64,000 bases of DNA from Devosia neptuniae (GCF_025452235.1 NZ_CP104965.1:3592501-3656500), one strand, 5' to 3'; numbered from the stretch's first letter, positions 35,621-46,786 are shown. Made by a program: numbers and translations. Notes: a model not told the origin generated them from the sequence alone.

Positions 35621-35640
35621 GGGCGCGGTTTCCCGCGCCC
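35621..35640. terminator. bidirectional terminator, monooxygenase/ialB
   Basis: GGGCGCGG (35621-35628) pairs with CCGCGCCC (35633-35640) around a four-base loop, flanked by A-rich sequence on the left and T-rich sequence on the right. It serves both convergent genes. Confidence 0.75.
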
Positions 35641-35665
35641 TTCAAATTCTATTTCGCTTTAGCGC

Positions 35666-36432
35666 TTACGGCGTAGCTGGAGCCGGAGCCGGAGCGGCGC
35701 CTTCGGCCGGCGGGGTTGCGCCAGCGGCCGGAGGCGTCTCGCCATTGAGCTGCTTGCGCAGTTCTTCGGCACGATCCTGCAGCACCTGCTCGAGAGCATT
35801 GGAGCCGCTGGTTTCCTGACGGAACTGGTCGAAGGTCAGTGCAGCGTCGCCATCATAAGTCGAGGTGAAACCGGCCAGGTTGATCTCGATGGTGAGATCT
35901 TCGTTCTGACGGTTCTTGGCGGTCAGCTTGAGCGTGCCCCCTTCTTGAGCGAATTCACATACTGCTCGTTGATCACCAACTGGGTGGCGCACGAGGTGGG
36001 GTCGCACAGCATATAGGGCACGCGGATCGGCTTGGCGCCGTCGATCTGCCAGGTCAGGCCGAACGGCAGCAGCACGCCGAGCGGAACGGCGGCAACGGCG
36101 AGCAGGCGGCTTTCCTGGCCCGGATCGTCGCGCAGCAGGAACGAGCCGAGGAACTGGCCATTGGCCAGCACGACCTGGCGCATGATGCAGGCCTTCTGCC
36201 CATCGGGCAGCGGATCGCAAACCTTGAGCCAGTTCTGGCTCGCTACGCCGGGAGGCGTGGCAGCGGGAGCAGCAGCACCATCGGCCGGGGGCGTCCCGGC
36301 AGCCGGAGCGGCCGGTGCCTCAGCGGCCGGCGCGGCCGGTGGCGGCGTGGTTTCCTGGGCGAAAGCCGACAACGGGGACAGCATCAGCGCGGCCGCCGCA
36401 AAACCGGCGACGAGGGGTTTCCTGAACTTCAT
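35666..36432 (-). pseudogene. IalB-type invasion-associated protein, frameshifted
   Basis: Secreted protein of the invasion-associated locus B family. A signal peptide (residues 1-25, ending SAFAQ) and a Pro/Ala linker lead into the IalB domain: SQNWLKVCDPLPDG, then CIMRQV with conserved Cys residues. Within the domain the frame is lost after NSLKKG, giving an early stop. The expected continuation (GTLKLTAKN, FRQETSGSNAL, then a Pro/Ala tail) is open in another frame down to 35666. One base is missing in the run at 35937-35941 (five C on the plus strand). The start at 36432 has AAGGA upstream. This may be a sequencing error; if real, the C-terminal half is lost. Confidence 0.82.
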
Positions 36433-36577
36433 AGAATATCCTTGGCTTCCTTGGCGGTCCCGGCGACGTTCTGTCACCATTAAAATTGAACTGCCCTTCA
36501 AGTGCTGAAATCGGGCAATAACATGACCGATTGTCATTGCCAAAGCATTATGGCCGCCCCTCATAACAAGGACTTGA

Positions 36578-39500
36578 TCAAGCCGCATTTTCGGCCAGTT
36601 TCGCCATGCGCGACAATATTGCCGCGGCGCCCTTGAGACGGGCATCCGGCGTGGGCCAATTGCGGGCGAAGACCAGCTTCTGATCGGGCTTGATGCGGAC
36701 CTGACTGGCCGGGTCCGAAACCAGCCTGACCAGCGCGGCAGGGTTGGGAAATTCGTTGTTGCGCAGGGTGATAACCGCGCCCTTGGGGCCGGCATCGACC
36801 TTTTCGACATTGGCCTGGCGGCACAAAGCCTTGACCAAGATCACCTTGAGCAAGGCCTCGACCTCTTCCGGCAAAGGCCCGAAGCGGTCGATCAATTCGG
36901 CGCCGGCGGCGTCGATGTCGCGAATATCGGTCAGATCGCCCAAGCGCCGGTAGAGCTGCATGCGCAATTGTAGATCGGGCACATAATGCTCGGGAATCAT
37001 CACGGGCATGCCCAGCGAAATCTGCGGGCTCCACTCGTTTTTGTCCTCGTAGTCCTCATCGCCATTCTTGAGATTGGCGACCGCCTCTTCGAGCATGGCC
37101 TGATACAGCTCGTAGCCAACCTCGCGGATATGGCCCGATTGTTCGTCGCCCAGCAGGTTCCCTGCCCCGCGGATATCCAGATCATGACTGGCCAGCTGGA
37201 AACCTGCGCCCAGGCTTTCGAGCGATTGCAGCACGCCCAGCCGCCGCTCGGCGGTATCGGTCAGCTTCTTGTCCGCCGGCACGGTGAACAGCGCATAGGC
37301 GCGCGCCTTGGCCCGCCCGATTCGGCCACGGATCTGATAGAGCTGTGCCAGTCCAAAATGATCGGCGCGATGCACGATCAACGTATTGGCGTTGGGAATA
37401 TCAAGCCCCGACTCGACGATGGTGGTGGCCACCAGCACGTCGAACTTGTTGTCGTAAAAGGCATTCATGATGTCATCGAGCTCGCCCGGCGGCATTTGCC
37501 CATTGGCGACCACGAAGCTGACTTCAGGCACCTGCGCCTTGAGGAAATCAGCGATCTCGTGCTGATCCTTGATGCGCGGCACGACATAAAAGCTCTGCCC
37601 GCCGCGATATTTTTCGCGCAGCAGCGCCTCGCGGATCGACAGCGGATCAAAGGGCGAAATGAAGGTACGGATCGCCAGCCGGTCGACCGGCGGCGTCGCC
37701 AGCAGCGACAGGTCGCGTACTCCGGTCAGCGCCATCTGCAAGGTGCGCGGAATCGGGGTCGCGGTCAGCGTCAACACGTGGACATTGGCCTTGAGCTCTT
37801 TGAGGCGCTCCTTGTGACCCACGCCGAAATGCTGCTCTTCGTCGATGATCAGCAGGCCCAAATCCCTGAATTTTATGGTCTTGCTGAGCAAAGCATGCGT
37901 GCCCACCACGATATCGACCTGGCCGTTATCGAGGCCTTCCTTGGTGGCCTTGAGTTCGGCGGCGCTCACCATGCGCGAGGCGTGGCGCACCCGCACCGGC
38001 AGGCCGGCAAAGCGCTCGGAGAAGGTCTTGAAATGCTGCCGGGCCAGCAGCGTCGTCGGCACGACAACGGCCACTTGCTTGCCCGAAAGGGCCACGGCAA
38101 AGGCTGCGCGCAGGGCCACTTCGGTCTTGCCGAAGCCAACGTCGCCGCAGACCAGCCGGTCCATGACCCGGCCCGAGGTCACGTCATCGAACACCGCCTC
38201 GATGGCGGCCATCTGGTCTTCGGTTTCCTCATAGGGGAAGCGCGCGGCGAATTCGTCATAGGCGCCGGGGTTGATCTCGACCACATCGGCGCGCGTAAGC
38301 AGCCGCGCCGCCGCGATCTTGATGAGCTGCTCCGCCATTTCGCGGATGCGCTTCTTGAGCCGTCCCTTCTTGGCCTGCCAGGCCACGCCGCCGAGCTTGT
38401 CGAGCGTGGCATTGGCGTCTTCGGCGCCATAACGGGTCAGCAGCTCGATATTTTCGACCGGCAGATAGAGCTTGGTATCGCCAGCATATTGCAGCTCGAC
38501 GCATTCATGCGGCGCGCCGCCTGCCTCGATGACCTTGAGGCCGAGGAAGCGGCCGATACCGTGATCGACGTGCACCACCAGATCGCCGGCATTGAGGCTT
38601 GCTGCCTCGGTCAGTGCATCGCTGGCTTTCTTCTTGCGCTGCGGGCGCAGAATGCGTTCGCCAAGAATGTCCTGCTCGGAGAGCAGCAGCATGTCCTTGG
38701 TTTCAAAACCGGTTTCGAGCGGCAGCACGACCAGCGACGTCGTGGCGGCGCTGGTGGTCTCGGCATCGCGCCAGTTTTCCGCCAGCCGCGGATTGGTCAG
38801 GCCATGGTCCTTGAGCACCTGCACCATGCGGTCGCGGGTGCCCGTGCTCCAGCAGGCGACGACGGCGCGGCGGCCGCTGCGGCGCTCGGCCAGCAGGCGG
38901 TCAACAACGGACTGGAACAGATTGGTGTCGGTCGCCTGTCGCTCGGCGGCGAAGCTTGGAGCGATGTGGCCGCCAGCATCGTCCGATGCCTTGGTGCCGG
39001 GCGCTAGGAACTGACTGAGCTGGATGACCGAGGCGCCGGCCAGTGCATAGGGATGCTGATCGACAGCATACAGCAGTTCGGGCTTGACCGGCTTATAGGG
39101 CGCCCCTGCCCCGGCAACCACGGGCAGGAGCCGCGCCGCCTCGCGGGCTTCGTAATAGTCGCGCACCTGCGTCACGCGATCGGCATAGGCCTCGGCCGCC
39201 TGTTCATCGAACACGAAGGGCGCGTCGCCGACATAGTCGGCCAGTGTATCGAGATGTTCGTAGAAGAAGGGCAGCCAATGCTCGGTGCCCGAATAACGCG
39301 AACCGCCGCTGACCGAGGCATAGAGCGTGTCATCGACCGTGTTGCCGCCAAAGGTCGCCGTATAATTCTGGCGGAAGCGGCGGATGGTTTCCTCATTGAG
39401 CACGACTTCGCTCATCGGGGTGAGATCGACGCGCTTCAGCGTGCCCGTCGTGCGTTGGCTATCCGGATCGAAACTGCGGATCGATTCGAGTTGGCTGCCG

Positions 39501-40066
39501 AAAAAGTCAAAGCGCAGCGGCGCTTCGGCACTGGCCGGGAACAGATCGACCAACCCGCCGCGCACGGCATATTCGCCCGATTCCCGCACGGTCGGCACGC
39601 GCAGATAGCCATTCTTGGCCGCCCAGCCGATCAGCTTCTCGCTCTCGACGATGCGGCCGGAAACGGCCGAAAACGACATGGTCTCCACCACGTCGCGTGG
39701 CGGCACTTTCTGGATCAGCGCGTTGACCGCGGTCAGCACGATGGCGCCCTTGGCCGCGCCCGAAGTCAGCGCCGCCAGCGTGTTCATCCGCGCGGCAATA
39801 GTGACATTGTTGGGCGACACCCGATCATAGGGCAGACAGTCCCAGGCCGGCAGCGTCAGGATGGTGTGGCCGGGCAGCATGGCGGTGATGATATCGGCCA
39901 TGCGCTGCAACCGCCGCCCGTCGCGCGCGACGAAGACAATGCTTGCTGCATCGTCCGGCGCGGCGCTCAGCCGCTGTTCCACCAGGCGCAACAGCACCAT
40001 GGGCTGCATGCCATCGGGCACATTGGAGATGGTACGCGTAGGCCGCAGCGGCACGACTTCATTCAT
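36578..40066 (-). CDS. mfd: transcription-repair coupling factor
   Basis: Mfd displaces RNA polymerase stalled at DNA lesions and recruits UvrA. The 1162-residue protein has the UvrB-like N-terminal domains and an RNA-polymerase-interacting domain near residues 480-550 (a segment with HVDHGIGRF). The translocase motor follows: Walker [10 protein letters not shown] near residue 640, DEEQHFGV box near 735, [10 protein letters not shown] and the motif VI region RGRIGR near 915. The C-terminal UvrA-masking domain ends the protein. Its ATG overlaps the sdhE stop by four bases, forming the sdhE-mfd operon common in Hyphomicrobiales. Full length and intact. Confidence 0.96.
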   Translation of the reverse strand: MNEVVPLRPTRTISNVPDGMQPMVLLRLVEQRLSAAPDDAASIVFVARDGRRLQRMADIITAMLPGHTILTLPAWDCLPYDRVSPNNVTIAARMNTLAALTSGAAKGAIVLTAVNALIQKVPPRDVVETMSFSAVSGRIVESEKLIGWAAKNGYLRVPTVRESGEYAVRGGLVDLFPASAEAPLRFDFFGSQLESIRSFDPDSQRTTGTLKRVDLTPMSEVVLNEETIRRFRQNYTATFGGNTVDDTLYASVSGGSRYSGTEHWLPFFYEHLDTLADYVGDAPFVFDEQAAEAYADRVTQVRDYYEAREAARLLPVVAGAGAPYKPVKPELLYAVDQHPYALAGASVIQLSQFLAPGTKASDDAGGHIAPSFAAERQATDTNLFQSVVDRLLAERRSGRRAVVACWSTGTRDRMVQVLKDHGLTNPRLAENWRDAETTSAATTSLVVLPLETGFETKDMLLLSEQDILGERILRPQRKKKASDALTEAASLNAGDLVVHVDHGIGRFLGLKVIEAGGAPHECVELQYAGDTKLYLPVENIELLTRYGAEDANATLDKLGGVAWQAKKGRLKKRIREMAEQLIKIAAARLLTRADVVEINPGAYDEFAARFPYEETEDQMAAIEAVFDDVTSGRVMDRLVCGDVGFGKTEVALRAAFAVALSGKQVAVVVPTTLLARQHFKTFSERFAGLPVRVRHASRMVSAAELKATKEGLDNGQVDIVVGTHALLSKTIKFRDLGLLIIDEEQHFGVGHKERLKELKANVHVLTLTATPIPRTLQMALTGVRDLSLLATPPVDRLAIRTFISPFDPLSIREALLREKYRGGQSFYVVPRIKDQHEIADFLKAQVPEVSFVVANGQMPPGELDDIMNAFYDNKFDVLVATTIVESGLDIPNANTLIVHRADHFGLAQLYQIRGRIGRAKARAYALFTVPADKKLTDTAERRLGVLQSLESLGAGFQLASHDLDIRGAGNLLGDEQSGHIREVGYELYQAMLEEAVANLKNGDEDYEDKNEWSPQISLGMPVMIPEHYVPDLQLRMQLYRRLGDLTDIRDIDAAGAELIDRFGPLPEEVEALLKVILVKALCRQANVEKVDAGPKGAVITLRNNEFPNPAALVRLVSDPASQVRIKPDQKLVFARNWPTPDARLKGAAAILSRMAKLAENAA

Positions 40067-40353
40067 TTGGACACGCGCGCCTTGTGCTCCGCAATCACCC
40101 GGTCGAGCAGCGCGATATCAACATTGTCCGGCGGGACTTCCTGGCCCATGACCCATTTGAGCAGATGGGGATCCTCTTCCGCCATCAGCGTCTCAAGCCG
40201 ATCCAGCTCGGCCTCATCCATGCCCTCGGTATGCTCATCGGCAAATGGCCCCAATACGAGGTCCATTTCCCGCGTGCCGCGATGCCATGCCCGATAGCGG
40301 ATTTTCTTGCGGCGCATAGCAATGTCTTCACCGGCTGCCATTTGATGCGCCAT
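40063..40353 (-). CDS. sdhE: succinate dehydrogenase assembly factor, SdhE/FAU-type
   Basis: SdhE helps insert FAD covalently into the flavoprotein subunit of succinate dehydrogenase. The 96-residue product has the diagnostic RGxxE motif in [10 protein letters not shown] near residue 26 and the LLKWVMGQ segment near residue 64. It is cytosolic. The first about 14 residues may be an extension, since an internal ATG precedes RRKKIRYR. Co-translated with mfd. Confidence 0.88.
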   Translation of the reverse strand: MAHQMAAGEDIAMRRKKIRYRAWHRGTREMDLVLGPFADEHTEGMDEAELDRLETLMAEEDPHLLKWVMGQEVPPDNVDIALLDRVIAEHKARVSK

Positions 40354-40483
40354 GATTCCAAACTTCCCGATTTGTTCCCCTCTGTTTACGCGGAATGAGC
40401 CGGCTTGTCAGCCATCAATGCCGGTGGGGTGACGGGCTTGCCGTCGAACGCTAGTTTCGGTCGGGAAAGAGGCAAATCGAATC

Positions 40484-42592
40484 GTGTCACGCCCCGAAAG
40501 CCTATCGCCGCTGTTCCGCTCGCTGCACTCCATCAAGGGCGTCGGCGACAAGCTGGCTGCGCTGTTGACGCGGTTTTTCGGCGCGCCCGAGGGCCAGGAG
40601 GCCATTGCGCTCGACATATTGATGCACATGCCCAGTGGCGTGGTAGATCGGCGTCGGCAGGTCGGCATTGCCGAGGCCTATCTCAACCAGATCGTGACGC
40701 TGCGCCTGCATGTCGATCGCCACCAGCCCCCGCCGCGGGGCAAGCTGCATGTGCCGCATCGCGTGTTTGCGCATGACGATACCGGCGATATCCAGCTGGT
40801 GTTTTTTCGCGCCCAGGGCGGCTGGGTGGAAAAGGCACTGCCCATTGGCGAAGAGCGGTTCGTCTCGGGGCAGATCGGCTTTTTCAACGGCGAAAAGCAG
40901 ATCACCCACCCCGACTATGTGGTGGAACCGGCCCAGTTCGCGACCTTACCGCTGGTCGAGCCGGTCTATCCGCTGACCCAGGGGCTGAGTTCCAAGGCGC
41001 TGGGCAAGCTGGTGCGGCAGGTCGTGGACAGCGTGCCGGAACTGCCCGAGTGGATCGACGCGGAAACGCTAGCGAAGAACAAGTGGCCCAGTTTTGTCGA
41101 GGCTATGCGCTCGGTACATCTGCCCGAGCAGCCTGCCGAGGCCGAGCTATGGGGGCCGGCCCGCATGCGGCTGGCCTATGACGAATATTTTGCGGGCCAG
41201 CTCACCCTGCAATTGGTGCGCTCAACCATGACTGCCGCGCGCGGCATTGCCCGGGTGTTTACCGGCGAGATCACCGAGCGGGTGACTCATGCCCTGCCCT
41301 TCTCGCTGACCGAGGGGCAGCAGCAGGCGGTGAGCGAAATCCGCGCCGACCTCGCCTCGCCCGATCGCATGTCGCGGCTGCTGCAGGGCGATGTCGGCTC
41401 GGGCAAAACGGTTGTCGCGCTCATGGCCATGGCGGCCGTGGCCGAGGGCGGCGCGCAATCGACGCTGATGGCGCCCACCGAAATTCTCGCCACCCAGCAT
41501 TTCAAGACCCTCAAGCCGCTCTGCGACATGGCGGGGCTTGGCTGCGAATTGCTCACCGGCAAGATGCCGGCCGCCGAGCGCCGCGCCATTCTCGGGCGCA
41601 TCGCCAACGGCGAAACCACCATTGTAGTGGGCACGCACGCCCTGTTCCAGAGCGGCGTCGAGTTTCACAATCTGGGGCTGACTGTCGTGGACGAACAGCA
41701 TCGTTTCGGCGTGCATCAGCGCCTGGCGCTCTCCGACAAGGGCCGCCACACCGATCTGCTGGTGATGACGGCGACGCCCATTCCCCGCACTCTGGTGCTC
41801 ACCCATTTCGGCGACATGGCGGTCAGCGTGTTGCGGGAAAAGCCGCGCGGACGCCAGCCCATCGACACCGCCGTGCTATCCATTGGCGACTATGGCCGCG
41901 TCATCGCCCGCCTGCAGGCGCGCCTCGCCGAAGGCGCCCAAGCCTTCTGGGTCTGCCCGCTGGTCGAAGAGAGCGAGCATCTCGACGTTGTCTCGGCCGA
42001 GGACCGCTTTGCCGAATTGCAGAAAGTGTTTGGCGATCAGGTCGCGCTGGTGCATGGCCGCATGAGCGCCTCTGCCAAGCAGGAGGTGATGCAGCGCTTT
42101 TCGGCCAATGAATTGAAGCTGCTCGTCGCCACCACGGTCATCGAAGTGGGCGTCGACGTGCCCAATGCCTCGATCATGATCATCGAACATGCCGAGCGCT
42201 TCGGTCTGGCGCAACTCCACCAGCTGCGCGGCCGCGTCGGGCGCGGCTCGGTGCGCTCGGCCTGCCTCCTGCTCTACAAGGAGCCGCTCAGCGAAACCGC
42301 CAAAGCCCGCCTCGACACCATCAAATCCACCGAAGATGGCTTCGAAATCGCCGAACGCGATCTGGAACTCCGCGGCCAGGGCGACGTGCTGGGCACCAGA
42401 CAATCCGGCATGCCCGGCTACCGCCTCGCGGTGGCGGACGTTCACCGCCACCTCATCGACTACGCCCATGACGACGCCAAGGCGCTACTGGCCCGCAATC
42501 CAGGCCTGACGGGTGCAGAAGGCGATGCGGCGCGGACGGCGCTTTATCTGTTCCGCAGGGACCTCGCGATCCCGCTCATCCGGGCAGGCTAA
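40484..42592 (+). CDS. recG: ATP-dependent DNA helicase RecG
   Basis: RecG remodels stalled replication forks and branched DNA. The 702-residue protein has the N-terminal wedge/OB domain, then Walker A GDVGSGKTV near residue 307, the DEQHRFGV box near 404, TATPIPRTL, and RGRVGRG near 586, followed by the C-terminal wedge-anchor region. GTG is the start, with GAAAGAGG upstream. It is divergent from the sdhE-mfd operon, so two repair helicases share one promoter region. It ends three bases from the convergent glmS. Confidence 0.95.
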   Translation: MSRPESLSPLFRSLHSIKGVGDKLAALLTRFFGAPEGQEAIALDILMHMPSGVVDRRRQVGIAEAYLNQIVTLRLHVDRHQPPPRGKLHVPHRVFAHDDTGDIQLVFFRAQGGWVEKALPIGEERFVSGQIGFFNGEKQITHPDYVVEPAQFATLPLVEPVYPLTQGLSSKALGKLVRQVVDSVPELPEWIDAETLAKNKWPSFVEAMRSVHLPEQPAEAELWGPARMRLAYDEYFAGQLTLQLVRSTMTAARGIARVFTGEITERVTHALPFSLTEGQQQAVSEIRADLASPDRMSRLLQGDVGSGKTVVALMAMAAVAEGGAQSTLMAPTEILATQHFKTLKPLCDMAGLGCELLTGKMPAAERRAILGRIANGETTIVVGTHALFQSGVEFHNLGLTVVDEQHRFGVHQRLALSDKGRHTDLLVMTATPIPRTLVLTHFGDMAVSVLREKPRGRQPIDTAVLSIGDYGRVIARLQARLAEGAQAFWVCPLVEESEHLDVVSAEDRFAELQKVFGDQVALVHGRMSASAKQEVMQRFSANELKLLVATTVIEVGVDVPNASIMIIEHAERFGLAQLHQLRGRVGRGSVRSACLLLYKEPLSETAKARLDTIKSTEDGFEIAERDLELRGQGDVLGTRQSGMPGYRLAVADVHRHLIDYAHDDAKALLARNPGLTGAEGDAARTALYLFRRDLAIPLIRAG

Positions 42593-42595
42593 GCC

Positions 42596-44422
42596 CTATT
42601 CCACCGTCACCGACTTGGCCAGGTTCCTCGGCTGATCCACGTCCGTGCCCATGAACACTGCCGTGTGATAGGCCAGCAGTTGCACAGGGATCGTCGCCAG
42701 GATTGGGGCGACGAAGCTATGCACATGCGGGATCAGGATGATATCCGCCACGCCGTGCCCGACATGCTCGGCGCCTTCGGCATCGGTGATCAGGATGATC
42801 TTGCCGCCGCGGGCCGAGACTTCCTGCATGTTGGAGAGGGTCTTATCGACCAGCTCGTCCGATGGCGCGACGACGATCACCGGCATGGCTTCATCGACCA
42901 GCGCGATCGGGCCGTGCTTGAGTTCACCTGCCGCATAACCTTCGGCGTGGATATAGCTGATTTCCTTTAGCTTCAGTGCTCCTTCCATGGCGATAGGGAA
43001 CATCGGGCCGCGGCCGAGATAGAGCACGTCCTTAGCCTTGGAGAGGCGCTTGGCGATGTCCATGATCTGGCTCTCGGCGCCCAAGGCCGCCGATACGGCT
43101 GCCGGCAATTCGACGAGCGAGCGCACCAGCTCAGTTTCCTTCTCGACGCTCAGCACGCCACGGGCCCTGCCGGCCGCGATTGCGAGGCTGGCCAGGGCGG
43201 TGAGTTGCGCGGTCAGCGCCTTGGTCGAGGCGACGCCAATCTCGGGGCCGCACAGGATGGGGAAAACCACGCCGGATTCGCGGGCAATGGTGGATTCCAG
43301 CGTATTGACCAGGCTGGCCACATGCTGCCCCTGCCCCGCGCAATACCGCAAGGCAGCCAGCGTGTCGGCGGTTTCGCCGGACTGGGAGATGAACAGCGAC
43401 AGTCCCCCCTTTTCCAGCGGCGGTTCGCGATAGCGGAATTCGGAGGCCACATCGATATCGACCGGCAGGCGCGCATAGCGCTCGAACCAGTATTTGGCGA
43501 CCGCGCCTGCGAAATAGGCCGTGCCGCAGGCGCTGATGGTCAGCCGAGTCAGGTCGGAAAAATCGAAGGGCAGTGTCTCGCGGATGGCGACCCGTTCGGC
43601 ACCCATATCCACATAATGGCTGAGCGTGTGCGAGATGGTTTCGGGTTGCTCGTAGATTTCCTTGGCCATGAAATGGCGGTGATTGCCCTTGTCGACCATC
43701 AGCGCCGAAGTCTGCGAAATCTGCTGCTCGCGCTGCACAATAGCATCGAGACCGTCGCGGATAGTGACGCCGGTGGGCGTGATCACGGCCCAGTCGCCAT
43801 CTTCGAGATAGGTCAGGCGCGAGGTGAAGGGGGCCAGCGCCATGGCGTCGGAGCCCAGATACATTTCCGTCGTGCCATAGCCGATGGCCAGCGGAGCACC
43901 ATGGCGGGCGGCGATGAGCAGGCTTTCCTCGCCCTTGAACAGGAAGGCCAGCGCGAAGGCCCCCTTGAGCTTTTTGAGCGTGCGCGCCACCGCCAGTTCG
44001 GGATCGGCGCCATTGGCCAATTCGCGGCTGACCCAGAGCGCTACGGATTCCGTATCGGTCTGCGTCTTGGGCAAATAGCCGTCCTTGGCGAGGTCGGCCA
44101 GCATTTCGCGGAAATTCTCGATGATACCGTTGTGGACGACAGCCACGCGCTCGGTGGCATGCGGGTGGGCATTCAGCTCGGTCGGTGCGCCATGGGTAGC
44201 CCAGCGGGTGTGGCCGATGCCAATGCGTCCATGGAGCGGCTCGAAGGCCAGCTTTTGCGCCAGATTGCCCAGCTTGCCCTCGGCCCGGCGGCGGCTGATG
44301 GCGCCATGTTCGAGCGTGGCGACGCCGGCGCTGTCATAGCCGCGATATTCGAGGCGCTTCAGCGCATCGACGAGGCGACCGGCGACCGGCTCGCTGCCGA
44401 CGATACCAACAATGCCGCACAT
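42596..44422 (-). CDS. glmS: glutamine--fructose-6-phosphate aminotransferase
   Basis: GlmS makes glucosamine-6-phosphate from fructose-6-phosphate and glutamine, the first step to UDP-N-acetylglucosamine for peptidoglycan and lipid A. The 608-residue protein starts MCGIVGIVG with catalytic Cys2. The glutaminase domain (1-240) precedes two SIS domains (about 290-420 and 460-590) with FISQSGETADT, and the C-terminus ends in the conserved DQPRNLAKSVTVE. It lies four bases downstream of glmU in a glmU-glmS operon. No glmS ribozyme is expected or seen. Confidence 0.96.
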   Translation of the reverse strand: MCGIVGIVGSEPVAGRLVDALKRLEYRGYDSAGVATLEHGAISRRRAEGKLGNLAQKLAFEPLHGRIGIGHTRWATHGAPTELNAHPHATERVAVVHNGIIENFREMLADLAKDGYLPKTQTDTESVALWVSRELANGADPELAVARTLKKLKGAFALAFLFKGEESLLIAARHGAPLAIGYGTTEMYLGSDAMALAPFTSRLTYLEDGDWAVITPTGVTIRDGLDAIVQREQQISQTSALMVDKGNHRHFMAKEIYEQPETISHTLSHYVDMGAERVAIRETLPFDFSDLTRLTISACGTAYFAGAVAKYWFERYARLPVDIDVASEFRYREPPLEKGGLSLFISQSGETADTLAALRYCAGQGQHVASLVNTLESTIARESGVVFPILCGPEIGVASTKALTAQLTALASLAIAAGRARGVLSVEKETELVRSLVELPAAVSAALGAESQIMDIAKRLSKAKDVLYLGRGPMFPIAMEGALKLKEISYIHAEGYAAGELKHGPIALVDEAMPVIVVAPSDELVDKTLSNMQEVSARGGKIILITDAEGAEHVGHGVADIILIPHVHSFVAPILATIPVQLLAYHTAVFMGTDVDQPRNLAKSVTVE

Positions 44423-44426
44423 GGTC

Positions 44427-45779
44427 TTATCCCTTCTTCGACTGCTTCTTGGCCGCAGCCTTGGCGAAAATCTCTTTAGCGCGGCCAGGCTTTACCGCCT
44501 GCCGAGCTCGGCCCAACGCCAAGGCGTCGGCCTCCACATCCTCGGTAATCACGCTGCCGCTGGCGACCAGTGCTCCGTCGCCAATCGTCACCGGCGCGAC
44601 CAGGGACGAATTGGAGCCGATAAAGGCATTGTCGCCGATAATGGTCTGATGCTTGTTGTAGCCGTCATAGTTCACGGTGATGACACCAGCGCCAATATTC
44701 ACCTCGGCGCCAACCGTCGCGTCCCCGATATAGCTCAAATGGCTGATCTTGGCGCCTTTGCCGATCTTGGCCTTCTTGACCTCGACGAAATTGCCGACCT
44801 TCACGTCCTCGCCCAGATCGGCTTCCGGCCGTAGCCGGGCAAAGGGGCCGACGGATGCATTGCGGCCGATATGGGCACCTTCGATATGGCTGAAAGCATG
44901 GATCACCGCACCCTGCTCGACCACCACGCCAGGGCCGAACACCACATTGGGCTCGATCGTCACATCGCTGGCAATTTCGGTGTCATAGGAGAACCAGACG
45001 CTTTTGGGGTCCTTGAGCGTCACGCCTGCCTTCATGAAGTCTTCGCGCCGCACGTCCTGGAACAGGCCCTCGGCCCGCGCCAGTTGGCTGCGATCATTGA
45101 CGCCCATGACGTCATTTTCCGGGGCAATGCCGTAGCCGACCTTCTTGCCGGCAGCATTGGCCAACTCGACCAGATCCCCGAGATAGTATTCGCTCTGGGC
45201 GTTATTGTTCTCGACCTTGTCGATCAGGTCGCGAAACACCTCGGCGCGGAACGCCAGAATGCAGGCATTGCACAGCCGGATGCGCCGCTCTTCCTCGCTC
45301 GCATCCTTATGTTCGCGGATCGCCAGTAGCGTTTCACCATCGGTGATGAAGCGACCATAGCCGGTCGGGTCCTTCGGCTCGAACCCCAGAATCGCGACAT
45401 CGAGCCCGGCATCAAGCCGGTCCAGCACGACGCGGAAATTGCTGCCGCGCAGCAGCGGGTGATCGCCATAAACCACCGCAATATAGCCCTTGGCAGCCTC
45501 AAACGCCGCGCGGGCCATGGAAGCAGCGTGCGCCGTGCCTTTGGCAATGGTCTGCTCGAAATGCTCGATCGCCGGGTCCATGGCCGACACCGCCTTGCGG
45601 ATCTGCTCGTGCCGGGGGCCGGTGACCAGCGCGATCTTGCTCGAACCGGCTTCGCGCGCTGCCCGCGCCACATGCCCGACGATCGGCATGCCCCCGACGG
45701 GGTGCAAAACCTTGGGCGTTGTCGATCGCATGCGGGTGCCTTCGCCCGCGGCAAGAATGATCGACAGCAATTCAGTCAT
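44427..45779 (-). CDS. glmU: bifunctional GlcNAc-1-phosphate uridyltransferase / GlcN-1-P acetyltransferase
   Basis: GlmU performs the last two steps to UDP-N-acetylglucosamine. The 450-residue protein begins with the pyrophosphorylase loop LAAGEGTRMRS and has YGDHPLL near residue 80. The C-terminal half is a left-handed beta-helix of hexapeptide repeats, with the acetyltransferase catalytic segment NYDGYNKHQTIIGD near residue 370. It heads the glmU-glmS operon. Length is typical. Confidence 0.95.
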   Translation of the reverse strand: MTELLSIILAAGEGTRMRSTTPKVLHPVGGMPIVGHVARAAREAGSSKIALVTGPRHEQIRKAVSAMDPAIEHFEQTIAKGTAHAASMARAAFEAAKGYIAVVYGDHPLLRGSNFRVVLDRLDAGLDVAILGFEPKDPTGYGRFITDGETLLAIREHKDASEEERRIRLCNACILAFRAEVFRDLIDKVENNNAQSEYYLGDLVELANAAGKKVGYGIAPENDVMGVNDRSQLARAEGLFQDVRREDFMKAGVTLKDPKSVWFSYDTEIASDVTIEPNVVFGPGVVVEQGAVIHAFSHIEGAHIGRNASVGPFARLRPEADLGEDVKVGNFVEVKKAKIGKGAKISHLSYIGDATVGAEVNIGAGVITVNYDGYNKHQTIIGDNAFIGSNSSLVAPVTIGDGALVASGSVITEDVEADALALGRARQAVKPGRAKEIFAKAAAKKQSKKG

Positions 45780-45889
45780 GAAGCGTTCTCCGAGGCACGA
45801 TCTTCTCGTCGCCGATTTTCACAAATTTATGGCACGCAAGAGTTGGCGAACCGATAACAGGGGCGCCATTGTAATATTCGACGCAAGAC

Positions 45890-46699
45890 TTGATTCGACT
45901 GCGTCGCGGGGTGGCGGCATTGGCTAACGCATCGGAACAATTCCGGCAATCGGATGTCACCACTTGGGGACTTGTGGCGCTGATGATTGGCGGCGTCGCC
46001 GTATTCAGCGCCAATGTGTCGGCAATCATCCCGCCCAGCCTGCTGGCAGGCCTGCACAAGACCCGCATTGAGGGCGCCTCGGTCGAGCAATTGCGCAGCG
46101 ATGTGGCTCAATTGCGCAGCGAAACCCTGCGCCTCAAAACCGAAAACGCCACCCTGCTGACCCGGTTTTCCCTGCAGGAGCAATCGGGCGGCGAGGTAAC
46201 GCGCCGCGTTGGTGCGCTCGAAGTCAGCATTCCCCGCCTGCTCGAGGCCGTCCCCGATAGCGCCAATATCGACCGCAGCACGCTGACCTCGTCCATTGGC
46301 GATGGTAATGCCGTCATCTTTGCGGCTGAAGGCGGCTCCGTCAAAGTCAGCCAGCAGCCCATGCCCCAGGCCTTGCCGGCCGTTGAGCAGGCCCTGCCCG
46401 ACCCGATCGAAACCGCTGGCATCGATAGCCAACCGGCCGTAGCCTTCGGCATTGCGCTAGGCGCGGAAATCGCCGCTGGTGACGCAAACCTGGCCTGGAA
46501 CGACATCTCAAGCAAGGTCGGCCCGCTCCTCCTCGGCCTCGCACCGCGTCTGGCGGATCAATTGGACAGCGACGAGAAGCGCCTTGTCGTTGGCCCGATA
46601 GCCGATATTTCCGCGGCTCGGGCGCTGTGCACAAGGCTGGAAACCGTATCGATTTCGTGCACGCCGATGCCGTTTACCGGCTCACCTCTCCCCAACTGA
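45890..46699 (+). CDS. membrane-anchored protein with SPOR-like C-terminus
   Basis: A 269-residue protein with one membrane helix (about residues 25-45), then a coiled coil (about 60-95, VEQLRSDVAQLRSETLRLK) and a C-terminal domain of about 80 residues. That domain ends with VGPIADISAARALCTRL, resembling SPOR-type peptidoglycan-binding domains. The start is uncertain: TTG at 45890 or GTG at 45911; no ATG fits. It is divergent from glmU. A periplasmic cell-envelope role is inferred. Confidence 0.65.
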   Translation: MIRLRRGVAALANASEQFRQSDVTTWGLVALMIGGVAVFSANVSAIIPPSLLAGLHKTRIEGASVEQLRSDVAQLRSETLRLKTENATLLTRFSLQEQSGGEVTRRVGALEVSIPRLLEAVPDSANIDRSTLTSSIGDGNAVIFAAEGGSVKVSQQPMPQALPAVEQALPDPIETAGIDSQPAVAFGIALGAEIAAGDANLAWNDISSKVGPLLLGLAPRLADQLDSDEKRLVVGPIADISAARALCTRLETVSISCTPMPFTGSPLPN

Positions 46700-46786
46700 G
46701 GCAGCAAGTGGCGCAATTGCGGTTGACAGCGGAAGTTGTCTGGCTATGTTCCGCCGCAGCGCCGATGGCGTTGGCCGTTTCGGTCT

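Noticed and set aside
36986..39007. 673-codon plus-strand frame inside mfd
   Set aside because: Antisense shadow of a full-length Mfd with intact helicase motifs; His/Asp/Arg-rich composition typical of reverse frames.
42593..42720. glmS ribozyme or riboswitch near glmS
   Set aside because: The gene's 5' side abuts glmU with a four-base gap, leaving no leader; alphaproteobacteria are not expected to use the glmS ribozyme.
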